The notes: generated by a model not told the origin, from the letters alone. A DNA stretch of 5,931 nucleotides from an uncultured Collinsella sp. (GCA_900545075.1 UQXT01000111.1:1-5931); one strand, 5' to 3'. Positions 1 to 5,891 are shown, counted from the stretch's first letter. Numbers and translations are program-made.

Positions 1-802
1 TTCCACCCAAAACAACGCCGGGAACAGTCTGTTCTTCATCGGAAAGAGCATGGGTATTGGTGTAATTCCATATCTGCATATATTGCGAAGGGTCGCTATA
101 TAAATTGGCAATGCCATACAGTTCCGCAACGTTCGAAAAAGCTGTCACCATACAAGCATAGTGGGCGGTAAGCCTCTTAATCTCGCTTTCATCATATGAC
201 ATAAACTGAGAAATGGAACGAAATCCAGATACTGTGTAATCCTGCATTTGAGTTGCGTAAATTACAACATCGTTCCAGCTTGAAGGTTTATTCGATAAAA
301 CGACAGGCCGTCCTTCTATGGAAACAGCCGGGATTGTTCTTCCGCAATTTGTTGTTATTGAACCGTCCAAAGATTGCACGCCGAATTCGAATGGATTGAT
401 CATTACGACTGGGTTATTGAAAGAATAAGACTCGACACCAAGATCTCCTCCCCGATCCATAGGGCTGACTAAGCCGTCTCCAAAACGATATCCCGTAAGT
501 ATTTCATCATCTGAAGCATCTAAAACCAAATAGCCCGCGGCTCTATTGGATGTCACAACCGGAACAATGTAACCAAGCGGGGACCCATCAACATCTACAA
601 AAGGAATAGGGTCAGAAGGCGTATACGAATAGCCGAGGAGTCCCTTTATATATTTATCGGCAAGCTCTTGCGCAATTTCAGAAGTAAATTGTATCTGCTC
701 ACCATCAATATTGCCCGTCGAAGCAAAAACCTTTTTCGGACGTGCGGCTAAGGCGACAATTGAAGACGCGACAAGTTGCAGAAAACGACGACGCGAAAGC
801 AT
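1..802 (-). CDS. Tat-secreted protein, possible C39/C10-like cysteine peptidase (partial, 3' end outside window)
   Basis: An open frame of 267 codons runs from ATG at 802-800 to the left edge without a stop. An in-frame TAG at 817-815 and no other start between fix the N-terminus; a purine-rich AGAAAGAAG lies just upstream. Residues 3-8 (SRRRFL) fit the twin-arginine consensus. A hydrophobic stretch (about 9-20) and a VFA|S cleavage site (after residue 27) follow, so export by the Tat route is likely. Residues about 40-115 (ending a GYLVLDAS strand near 90-97) resemble the pro- or inhibitor-like domains that precede papain-fold peptidases. Around 214-226, HYACMVTAFSNVA places Cys217 at the start of a hydrophobic helix, as for the nucleophile of C39/C10-like enzymes. 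This family call is inferred from pattern; the catalytic His/Asp would lie beyond the window. The gene is strikingly AT-rich (about 37% GC in 241-300, against about 65% in 1381-1440 of ettA), suggesting acquisition. It could also be a non-enzymatic surface protein. Confidence 0.75.
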   Translation of the reverse strand, partial: MLSRRRFLQLVASSIVALAARPKKVFASTGNIDGEQIQFTSEIAQELADKYIKGLLGYSYTPSDPIPFVDVDGSPLGYIVPVVTSNRAAGYLVLDASDDEILTGYRFGDGLVSPMDRGGDLGVESYSFNNPVVMINPFEFGVQSLDGSITTNCGRTIPAVSIEGRPVVLSNKPSSWNDVVIYATQMQDYTVSGFRSISQFMSYDESEIKRLTAHYACMVTAFSNVAELYGIANLYSDPSQYMQIWNYTNTHALSDEEQTVPGVVLGG

Positions 803-858
803 ATGTTCTTCTTTCTAGAGAAGCGACTTATAAGGTACTCCTATTCTATAATCTTTTT

Positions 859-870
859 TGTAACGTTACA
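859..870. promoter_or_regulatory. Perfect 12-bp palindrome, possible operator of the left-end gene
   Basis: TGTAACGTTACA is its own reverse complement and lies 57-68 bp upstream of the start of the leftward Tat-secreted gene, in an AT-rich spacer. Its position would suit a repressor or activator site. The nearest -10-like hexamers on the minus strand are TATAAC (882-877) and TATAGA (850-845), on either side of it; neither has a convincing -35, so I do not call a promoter. Which regulator would bind is unknown. Confidence 0.35.
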
Positions 871-990
871 GCACTGGTTATATTTCAATTCGATTTGCTT
901 ATGTCCTTGCAACCCAATGCGTCTTTACGTTTTAAACGGAATTAGAAAATCACTCATAGCAAAAACGGGCTTTAATCCCAAAGAGATAAC

Positions 991-1007
991 TTTGATTATG
1001 AATCAAA
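991..1007. repeat. 7-3-7 inverted repeat in the spacer downstream of ettA
   Basis: TTTGATT and AATCAAA form perfect 7-bp arms around ATG. The site lies about 190 bp upstream of the left-end gene and 76 bp past the ettA stop. It is AT-rich and lacks a T-tract, so it looks like a protein-binding site rather than a terminator; its role is unknown. A smaller odd-centred palindrome, CGTTTTAAACG, sits at 928-938. Otherwise I see no coding potential in the 280-bp spacer 803-1082. Confidence 0.3.
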
Positions 1008-1044
1008 CCAGCAGCCAGGGCATAGCTGCAGTGCAATTGCTACA

Positions 1045-1074
1045 AGAAAGGCCGCCCTTGGTGGCGGCCTTTCT
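1045..1074 (-). terminator. Intrinsic terminator of ettA
   Basis: A perfect 12-bp stem (AGAAAGGCCGCC paired with GGCGGCCTTTCT) encloses a 6-nt loop. It begins 8 bp after the ettA stop codon. In minus-strand orientation the stem ends in CCTTTCTTG, a short interrupted U-tract. Because the arms carry the A/T ends symmetrically, it could act weakly in the other direction, but no plus-strand gene leads into it. Confidence 0.85.
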
Positions 1075-1082
1075 ACTTGCTA

Positions 1083-2762
1083 CTAGTCACGCGTCAGCTT
1101 GCGGTGGATACGATGCGGCTGGGCTGCGTCCTCGCCCAGGCGCTCGATGCGGTTGGCCTGATAGGCCTCGAAGTTGCCCTCAAACCAATACCAGTTGCCC
1201 GGATTCTCGTCGGTGCCCTCCCACGCCAGAATGTGCGTGGCGACGCGGTCCAGGAACATACGGTCGTGGCTAATGACCACCGAGCAGCCCGGGAACTCGA
1301 GCAGTGCCGCTTCGAGCGAGGACAGCGTCTCGACGTCGAGGTCGTTCGTGGGCTCGTCGAGGAGCAGCAGGTTGCCGCCCTGCTTGAGCGTAAGCGCCAA
1401 GTTCAGACGGTTGCGCTCGCCACCGGAGAGTACGCCGGCGCGCTTCTGCTGGTCCTGGCCTTTAAAGCCAAAGCTCGCCACATAAGCACGGCTCGGAACC
1501 TCGGTCTCACCGACCATCATGTGGTCCAGGCCATCCGAGACGACCTCCCACAGGTTCTTATCGGGGTCGATGCCGGAACGGTTCTGATCGACATAGGAGA
1601 TCTTGACGGTCTCGCCCACCTCGAGCTCGCCCGAAGTCAGCGGCTCCAGGCCCACGATGGTCTTGAACAGCGTGGTCTTGCCCACACCGTTGGGGCCGAT
1701 GACGCCCACGATGCCGTTGCGCGGCAGGGTGAACGATAGGTCGTCGATGAGCACACGGCCATCGAACTCCTTGTGCAGGTGATGAGCCTCGAGCACCTTG
1801 TTGCCCAGACGCGGGCCCACGGGGATGCGGATGTCGGTCCAGTCGAGCTTCTGGCTTGCGCGGGCCTCGGCCTCCATCTCCTCGTAACGAGCCAGACGGG
1901 CCTTGTTCTTGGCCTGGCGAGCCTTGGGCGAGCTGCGTACCCACTCGAGCTCGGCCTCCATGCGCTTGGCGAGCTTGGCGTCGCGGTTGCCCTGCGCCTC
2001 GATACGGGCGGCCTTGGTCTCCAGATACGTGGAGTAGTTGCCCTTGTAGGGATAAAGGTGACCGCGGTCGACCTCGCAGATCCACTCGGCAACGTTATCC
2101 AGGAAGTAGCGATCGTGCGTGACGGCAAGCACCGCGCCCTGGTAGTTGTGCAGGAAGTGCTCGAGCCACAGGATCGATTCGGCGTCCAGGTGGTTCGTGG
2201 GCTCGTCGAGCAGCAGCAGGTCGGGAGCCTCGAGCAGCAGCTTGCACAGGGCCACGCGACGGCGCTCGCCGCCGGAAAGTACGTTGACCGGCATGTCGGA
2301 ATCGGGCAGCTGCAGGGCGTCCATGGCCTGGCCGAGCTTGGAATCGATATCCCAGCCGTCGGCGGCGTCGATCTCGTCCTGGAGCTTGCCCATCTCGGCC
2401 ATGAGGGCGTCCATGTCGCAATCCGGGTCGCACATCTCCTCGCCGATCTTATTGAAGCGATCGACTTTGGCGATCATATCGCCAAACGCCATGCGCACGT
2501 TCTCGATGACGGTCTTGTCGTCATCGAGCGGCGGCTCCTGCTGCAGGATGCCCACGGTGTAGCCGGGGGTGAGCCTGGCATCGCCGTTGGAGACCTCCTC
2601 GATGCCGGCCATGATCTTGAGCAGGGTCGACTTGCCCATGCCGTTGGGACCCACGACGCCGATCTTGGCACCGGGGTAGAAGCTCAGGGTCACGTCGTCA
2701 AGGATTACCTTGTCGCCATGGGCCTTGCGAGCCTGATACATCTGGTAGATAAACTCCGCCAT
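1083..2762 (-). CDS. ettA: Energy-dependent translational throttle protein EttA (ABC-F ATPase)
   Basis: The gene encodes a complete cytoplasmic ABC-F protein of 559 residues (E. coli EttA is about 555) with two ABC cassettes and no membrane segments. Cassette 1 has Walker A GPNGMGKS (38-45), signature LSGGE (162-166), Walker B LLLLDEP (182-188) and H-loop His216. Cassette 2 has Walker A GPNGVGKT (356-363), LSGGE (445-449), LLLLDEP (465-471) and His499. The insert at about 95-140 is the EttA-type arm. The charged linker around 268-300 (ELEWVRSSPKARQAKNKARL) matches the P-site-tRNA interaction motif. The C-terminus (WFEGNFEAYQ...GEDAAQPHRI) is characteristic of EttA rather than of Uup or antibiotic-resistance ABC-Fs. 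In E. coli EttA binds the ribosomal E site and gates the first peptide bond according to ATP/ADP. The start MAEFIYQM aligns with the family; its AAAGGA lies about 13 bp upstream, longer than ideal. No promoter is obvious in the 92 bp after the preceding terminator, so it may have a weak one or receive read-through. Confidence 0.96.
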   Translation of the reverse strand: MAEFIYQMYQARKAHGDKVILDDVTLSFYPGAKIGVVGPNGMGKSTLLKIMAGIEEVSNGDARLTPGYTVGILQQEPPLDDDKTVIENVRMAFGDMIAKVDRFNKIGEEMCDPDCDMDALMAEMGKLQDEIDAADGWDIDSKLGQAMDALQLPDSDMPVNVLSGGERRRVALCKLLLEAPDLLLLDEPTNHLDAESILWLEHFLHNYQGAVLAVTHDRYFLDNVAEWICEVDRGHLYPYKGNYSTYLETKAARIEAQGNRDAKLAKRMEAELEWVRSSPKARQAKNKARLARYEEMEAEARASQKLDWTDIRIPVGPRLGNKVLEAHHLHKEFDGRVLIDDLSFTLPRNGIVGVIGPNGVGKTTLFKTIVGLEPLTSGELEVGETVKISYVDQNRSGIDPDKNLWEVVSDGLDHMMVGETEVPSRAYVASFGFKGQDQQKRAGVLSGGERNRLNLALTLKQGGNLLLLDEPTNDLDVETLSSLEAALLEFPGCSVVISHDRMFLDRVATHILAWEGTDENPGNWYWFEGNFEAYQANRIERLGEDAAQPHRIHRKLTRD

Positions 2763-2804
2763 ATGTCTGTTCTATCCTTTCTACCTGCTGTTTCCCTATT
2801 CTTG

Positions 2805-2826
2805 TTTCGTTTTAGTGGAAACGAAA
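2805..2826. promoter_or_regulatory. Perfect 8-bp inverted repeat in the ettA leader
   Basis: TTTCGTTT (2805-2812) and AAACGAAA (2819-2826) are perfect inverted arms around a 6-base loop, 43-64 bp upstream of the ettA start and downstream of the sdpI terminator. It has no T-tract on the ettA strand, so it is not a terminator. It could be a repressor site or a leader hairpin; the sequence does not decide between them. Confidence 0.35.
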
Positions 2827-2853
2827 TGAGGAAACCGGCTCTGAAGCTTAACG

Positions 2854-2882
2854 AAAAAGGGGCATGGTTGCCCACACCCCCT
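2854..2882 (-). terminator. Intrinsic terminator of the sdpR-sdpI operon
   Basis: On the minus strand AGGGG pairs with CCCCT. After a bulged G the stem continues through two wobble pairs and TGG/CCA to a GCAA tetraloop (GNRA type). It is followed directly by TTTTT (2858-2854). It lies 65 bp past the sdpI stop and 92 bp before ettA, so it most likely separates the two units. Acting as an ettA attenuator is a less likely alternative. Confidence 0.8.
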
Positions 2883-2946
2883 AATACTACCTGGGAAAAG
2901 TCCCCCGGAACATACTATGAACTGCGTACGCTAGTTTTCCGCAACC

Positions 2947-3651
2947 TTAACGAGCGGCTCGCTGCGATTTGCGCCACAACAGATACGAGTAGACGTAGAC
3001 GGCTCCAACCGAACCAAACGCCAGAGCCGCAATCACCGCGGCGACGACTTCACTCGAAAGCACGCTGCCTGCCACGCCCATCACAATCAGGCCAATACCC
3101 AGCACCATAAAGCAGGCACCGCCAAAACGCTGCGTACGGCGCCAGTTCTCGGGATCGGCAAGCGCCCAGGGTGTCTTGATACCGAGCGTATAGTTCTGCT
3201 TCACACGCGGCAAGTAGTTGCCTACGCCGATGAACAGCAAACCGACAACACCGGAAATCAGCACGTTAACCGAACCGACCGCCGGCACCACGCCCCAGAC
3301 CGTAAGCTCTCCCAGCCAGCTTATAGCGCACATGAACAAGGTGAAGGCGATTACGAAGCCCTGGTAGAACTTGCCCGAGGTTCGATACGCCTCACCTTTG
3401 GGGTCGATGCGCGGCACCACGCAGAACATTGCGAGAAGCGCCAGAGGCAGCACGCCGAGCGCGGAGGCCATCCAGCTAGGACCCCAACCGTCGACGGCGC
3501 CGTTCGCGCCCCAGTGCGTGGGAATCTGCGCAGGCAAGCTCGGCATCACCATGAGGTGCGCTACGACATTGGCGACGCACAGAGCGACCAGCGCAATCCA
3601 CACGCGCGACGATACCCCCGTGGGGTGAATGCCCTTGTTTTCGTTATTCAT
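2947..3651 (-). CDS. sdpI: SdpI-family immunity-type membrane protein
   Basis: The protein has 234 residues if started at MNNENKG (ATG 3651-3649), which has a GAAGGTG ribosome site 6 bp upstream. An upstream in-frame ATG at 3693 would bury the start in sdpR and has no such support. About six membrane helices are visible (roughly 17-36, 60-80, 99-114, 118-142, 178-196, 202-224). The N-terminal part carries the DUF1648-type loop LPAQIPTHWGANGAVDGW (39-56). The C-terminal part has the SdpI hallmark GNYLPRVKQNYTLGIKTPW (144-162), then NWRRTQR (169-175). In Bacillus subtilis SdpI gives immunity to the SdpC peptide toxin and sequesters the SdpR repressor at the membrane; B. subtilis SdpI is about 207 residues. 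Its start overlaps the end of sdpR by 8 bp, implying translational coupling. No sdpABC-like toxin genes are in the window, so what it protects against is unknown. Confidence 0.9.
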   Translation of the reverse strand: MNNENKGIHPTGVSSRVWIALVALCVANVVAHLMVMPSLPAQIPTHWGANGAVDGWGPSWMASALGVLPLALLAMFCVVPRIDPKGEAYRTSGKFYQGFVIAFTLFMCAISWLGELTVWGVVPAVGSVNVLISGVVGLLFIGVGNYLPRVKQNYTLGIKTPWALADPENWRRTQRFGGACFMVLGIGLIVMGVAGSVLSSEVVAAVIAALAFGSVGAVYVYSYLLWRKSQRAAR

Positions 3652-3922
3652 CCTTATCACCTTCAGTGTTTGTAAAGCCCATAAACCAGCCAATTAAATC
3701 CTGCATGACGGTGGTGTTTAAGCTGTATACGATGTTTTGGCCATGGCGCTCGTCGGTCACCAACCCGGCGTTTTTGAGCGTCGCCAAGTGATGGCTCAGC
3801 GACGGCTTACTGATATCGAAATGCTCTGCAAGCTCCCCCGCCGTGCAATTGCCCTCGCGCAGCAACTCCAAAATGCGCCGTCGCGTTGGATCGGCAAGCG
3901 CCTTAAAACCCTCTCCCGGCAT
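3644..3922 (-). CDS. sdpR: ArsR-family autorepressor, SdpR type
   Basis: This is a 92-residue winged-helix DNA-binding protein. FKALADPTRRRILELL (6-21) is the classic ArsR/SdpR opening. The helix-turn-helix spans about 27-50, with recognition helix SKPSLSHHLATLK (38-50). The wing follows (DERHGQNIVYSLN, 57-69), then a C-terminal helix with TVMQDLIGWFMGF (71-83). The metal-binding ELCVCDL motif of ArsR/SmtB sensors is absent, and Cys26 is the only cysteine, so metal sensing is unlikely. The start at 3922 is chosen because AGGAGG (3932-3927) lies 4 bp upstream; in-frame ATGs at 3940 and 3937 would place that site inside the gene and leave only a very short leader from the predicted transcription start. 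It is the first gene of a two-gene operon with sdpI. By analogy with B. subtilis SdpR it should repress its own operon until SdpI draws it to the membrane; the operator-like repeats over its promoter agree. Confidence 0.92.
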   Translation of the reverse strand: MPGEGFKALADPTRRRILELLREGNCTAGELAEHFDISKPSLSHHLATLKNAGLVTDERHGQNIVYSLNTTVMQDLIGWFMGFTNTEGDKDE

Positions 3923-3926
3923 AAGA

Positions 3927-3932
3927 CCTCCT
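3927..3932 (-). promoter_or_regulatory. Ribosome binding site deciding the sdpR start
   Basis: AGGAGG on the minus strand, a perfect Shine-Dalgarno core, lies 4 bp before ATG 3922-3920. It lies downstream of the two upstream in-frame ATGs (3940, 3937) and so argues against them. Confidence 0.75.
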
Positions 3933-3956
3933 CTCATCATCTCTCATGACGTGCAC

Positions 3957-3985
3957 ACTATACTCAATATTTAGATGTTTGTCTA
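3957..3985 (-). promoter_or_regulatory. Sigma-A-type promoter of sdpR-sdpI
   Basis: On the minus strand TAGACA (3985-3980, five of six matches to TTGACA) and TATAGT (3962-3957, five of six to TATAAT) are separated by exactly 17 bp. Transcription would start near 3950, giving a leader of about 28 nt to the chosen sdpR start. Confidence 0.75.
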
Positions 3986-3995
3986 ATTATCTAAT
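3971..3995. promoter_or_regulatory. Probable SdpR operator: TTAGA inverted and direct repeats
   Basis: TTAGA (3971-3975) and TCTAA (3982-3986) form an inverted repeat with a 6-bp centre covering the -35 and part of the spacer of the sdpR promoter. A further TCTAAT (3990-3995) repeats the TCTAAT at 3982-3987 with an 8-bp period. Short inverted repeats inside their own promoter are typical of ArsR-family autoregulation. Assignment to SdpR is inferred from position. Confidence 0.5.
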
Positions 3996-4004
3996 CTTAC
4001 ACTC

Positions 4005-4039
4005 AAAAAATAGCCGCCCCCGCGTAATGCGAAGACGGC
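4005..4039 (-). terminator. Orphan minus-strand intrinsic terminator
   Basis: On the minus strand an 11-bp stem (4039-4029 with 4023-4013, three G-U wobbles, no mismatch) closes a 5-nt ATTAC loop and is followed by TATTTTTT (4012-4005). In the plus-strand transcript the three wobbles become A-C mismatches and no T-tract follows, so it is oriented leftward. It sits just upstream of the sdpR promoter, yet no leftward gene lies to its right: the next gene, tcdA, points the other way. It may end a small RNA or antisense transcript from 4040-4170, insulate sdpR from read-through, or be the relic of a lost gene. Confidence 0.7.
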
Positions 4040-4147
4040 CACTTCTCACGCTACAAACGTGTTTTGGAGTTGGCTAACCCGCGGCAACGGGCGCCATCTG
4101 CTTCAATCTTATGCGAATCCCGATCCCATTTCAACAAACCCCAAGGG

Positions 4148-4177
4148 TTCAAATGGAATCGTAATAATACCTATAAT
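4148..4177 (+). promoter_or_regulatory. Promoter of the tcdA-tatD operon
   Basis: A perfect TATAAT (4172-4177) with a weaker TTCAAA (4148-4153, four of six) at 18-bp spacing. Transcription would begin near 4184, leaving a leader of about 38 nt. The stretch 4041-4147 between the orphan terminator and this promoter shows no coding potential or recognisable RNA; a small CCCG/CGGG hairpin lies near 4078-4091. Confidence 0.65.
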
Positions 4178-4210
4178 GGCGATAGCTAAAACACGATTCG
4201 CTTCCCCATC

Positions 4211-4215
4211 GGAGG
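4211..4215 (+). promoter_or_regulatory. Ribosome binding site deciding the tcdA start
   Basis: GGAGG lies 6 bp before ATG 4222, a normal spacing, but directly abuts the in-frame ATG at 4216 with no spacing. It therefore favours the shorter protein. Confidence 0.75.
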
Positions 4216-4221
4216 ATGTCT

Positions 4222-5019
4222 ATGGCCGAAACCACAGCCGCAACTCTCATCGAGACACGCGACACCAAGCTCGAGATCATCATGGGCCGCGAGGCACTCG
4301 ATAAGCTCGCCGATGCTACGGTGCTGGTGCTCGGCTGCGGAGGCGTGGGCTCTAACTGCTGCGAGGCACTTGCCCGCGGCGGCATTGGTCATTTCGTCAT
4401 TCTGGACAAGGACATCATCGCGCCCAGCAATATCAATCGCCAGGCCATCGCCTTTCACAGCACCGTCGGCAAGCGCAAAGTCGACGTCATGGAGGCTATG
4501 ATTCACGACATCAACCCTACCGCTACCGTCATCAAGCGCACCGAATACCTGCTGAGCGACAACATCGACGAGTTCTTCGCGAGCGTTTTGGAGCAGACGG
4601 ACGGCAAGCTCGACTACGTCGTCGACGCCATCGACACCATCTCGGCCAAGCTCACCATTGCCAAATATGCTCAGGACCACGACATTCGTTTGGTTAGCTC
4701 CATGGGCGGGGCCAACAAGCTCCATCCCGAGTGCCTCCGCTTTGCCGACATCTTCGATACGGTACGTGACCCCATGAGCCGCATTATGCGCAAAGAATGC
4801 AAGAAGCGCGGAATCAAGAGCCTGCATGTACTGTTTAGCTGCGAGGAATCGGTTAAGACACAGCCCCGCGATCCTTCCAACATCCACGAGCGCACCGAGC
4901 TGGGAACCGCCAGCTTTATGCCGCCCATCATGGGTCAGATGATCGCCGGCGAGGTTATCCGCCAGATCAGCGGCCGCGGCACTGAGCGCGTACGCTCCGA
5001 TGGCCAACGTCTGGACTAG
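4222..5019 (+). CDS. tcdA: tRNA threonylcarbamoyladenosine dehydratase (ThiF/E1-like, TcdA/CsdL family)
   Basis: The 265-residue cytoplasmic enzyme is of the ThiF/MoeB/E1-like superfamily; E. coli TcdA is 268. It is expected to adenylate and dehydrate t6A37 in ANN-decoding tRNAs to the cyclic ct6A37 form using ATP. The nucleotide-binding loop GCGGVG is at 38-43. Asp62 and Asp64 end the second strand, NINRQ (70-74) supplies the Arg and Gln of the adenylation site, Lys86 follows in TVGKRK, and DAID (135-138) marks the conserved Asp. SSMGGANKLHP (159-169), DIFDTVRDP (176-184) and KECKKRGIKSLHVLFSCEE (191-209) are TcdA-type features that separate it from ThiF and MoeB, and there is no paired zinc CxxC module or rhodanese domain. 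It is first in an apparent operon: the TatD-family gene starts 14 bp after its stop. A partner sulfur-relay system (CsdA/CsdE in E. coli) is not in view. Confidence 0.93.
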   Translation: MAETTAATLIETRDTKLEIIMGREALDKLADATVLVLGCGGVGSNCCEALARGGIGHFVILDKDIIAPSNINRQAIAFHSTVGKRKVDVMEAMIHDINPTATVIKRTEYLLSDNIDEFFASVLEQTDGKLDYVVDAIDTISAKLTIAKYAQDHDIRLVSSMGGANKLHPECLRFADIFDTVRDPMSRIMRKECKKRGIKSLHVLFSCEESVKTQPRDPSNIHERTELGTASFMPPIMGQMIAGEVIRQISGRGTERVRSDGQRLD

Positions 5020-5033
5020 CGGAGCGCACCGAG

Positions 5034-5816
5034 ATGGAGCCCCGGTTATTTGATGCACACTGCCATCTTGATTTAATGGCCCACCCGGACGCCGTTGCCG
5101 ATGAGGCGACGGCGCTGGGCTTGGGTCTATTTGATTGCGGCGTCGATCCACGCGACTTTTCGGCCGCAAACGAGCGCGCTCGTCGCCACCCGGGCATCAT
5201 CGCCGGCGTTGGGCTTCACCCCTGGTGGCTCGCCGATGGCCACTGCGGTTTTGCCGAAGTCAATCTGCTTTGCGAAGTTGCTGCCCAAGAACGCTACATC
5301 GGCGAAGTCGGACTCGACTTTTCCGCGCGCTTTGCTGGAAGTGAGCCGCTACAAATACAGGCACTTAACCGGCTCTGCGATGCGCTCGTGCAGCATCCTC
5401 TTACCGGGCGCGTGATATCAATTCACGCCGTTCGTTCGGCAGGAGCCGTACTGGACGTCCTCGAATCGCATGGACTACTCATCCCAAACCCCGACTCCCC
5501 CGTTATCATCTTCCACTGGTTTAGCGGTACTTCGGACGAATTCGTTCACGTGCGTAATGCAGGCTGCTATTTTTCCGTCAACGAACGCATGCTCGCGACC
5601 AAGCGCGGTCGCGAATACGCACGACAGATTCCACTCGATCGTTTACTGCTCGAGACCGATTCACCAGCCGAACCAAACACAGAAACAAGCGCACAGTCGC
5701 TCATCAGATCGCTCACAAGGACCTCAAAACGCATCGCCTCACTCAAAAACTGTGACGCAAAGCACATCGAGTCGGCAGTTTTGAGAAATTCACGCTCTGT
5801 TTTTGGCCTTCGCTAA
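5034..5816 (+). CDS. TatD-family metal-dependent hydrolase (putative deoxyribonuclease)
   Basis: A 260-residue TIM-barrel amidohydrolase of usual TatD length, cytoplasmic, without signal peptide or membrane segment. All metal ligands of the family are visible: HCH (His9, His11) in FDAHCHLD, Glu91 in GEVGLDF, His131 in ISIHAVRS, His161 in FHWFSG and Asp209 in LLETDSP; GVGLHPW with His62 is also conserved. The fourth block reads HWFSG rather than the commoner HCFSG, a conservative variation near the metal site. TatD proteins are 3'-5' exonucleases or DNases active on single-stranded DNA and some RNA; substrate here is unknown. The start at 5034 has GGAG 9 bp upstream and gives the motif FDAHCH at the expected place. 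With 14 bp to tcdA and no promoter between, the two are very likely co-transcribed. I see no convincing intrinsic terminator in the 115 bp after its stop. Confidence 0.93.
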   Translation: MEPRLFDAHCHLDLMAHPDAVADEATALGLGLFDCGVDPRDFSAANERARRHPGIIAGVGLHPWWLADGHCGFAEVNLLCEVAAQERYIGEVGLDFSARFAGSEPLQIQALNRLCDALVQHPLTGRVISIHAVRSAGAVLDVLESHGLLIPNPDSPVIIFHWFSGTSDEFVHVRNAGCYFSVNERMLATKRGREYARQIPLDRLLLETDSPAEPNTETSAQSLIRSLTRTSKRIASLKNCDAKHIESAVLRNSRSVFGLR

Positions 5817-5891
5817 CCCCTGTGTGCAAAAAATGCCAAATATGAGTACTGTTGCAAATCTAGTCACATTATTTACGGCAAAATAGCATCT

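Noticed and set aside
776..1273. Plus-strand frame of 165 codons across the left spacer into ettA
   Set aside because: It crosses the start region of the left-end gene, both spacer palindromes and the ettA terminator, and shows no coherent protein features.
1773..3110. Long (445-codon) open frame on the plus strand opposite ettA
   Set aside because: It lies antisense to a complete, motif-rich ettA and runs on into the spacer and sdpI. Its protein is low-complexity with no domain I recognise, as expected of the complementary frame of GC-rich codons.
3652..3693. Extended N-terminus of sdpI from ATG 3693
   Set aside because: The added 14 residues lie within sdpR coding sequence and lack their own ribosome site, while ATG 3651 has GAAGGTG at good spacing.
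4141..4163. GGTTCAAAT resembling a tRNA T-arm
   Set aside because: The flanking bases cannot form the 5-bp T-stem and no acceptor, D-arm or anticodon arm is present nearby on either strand.
4059..4304. 81-codon plus-strand frame overlapping the tcdA start
   Set aside because: It begins upstream of the predicted tcdA promoter, overlaps tcdA in another frame and shows no family features.
4186..5169. 327-codon open frame on the minus strand opposite tcdA
   Set aside because: It is antisense to a clear tcdA and the start of tatD, with Ala/Asp/Val-rich protein typical of a shadow frame and no ribosome site considered convincing.
5800..5840. TTTGGC / GCCAAA pairing as a tatD terminator
   Set aside because: It offers only 6 bp of stem around a loop of about 27 bases and no T-tract follows, so it does not look like an intrinsic terminator.
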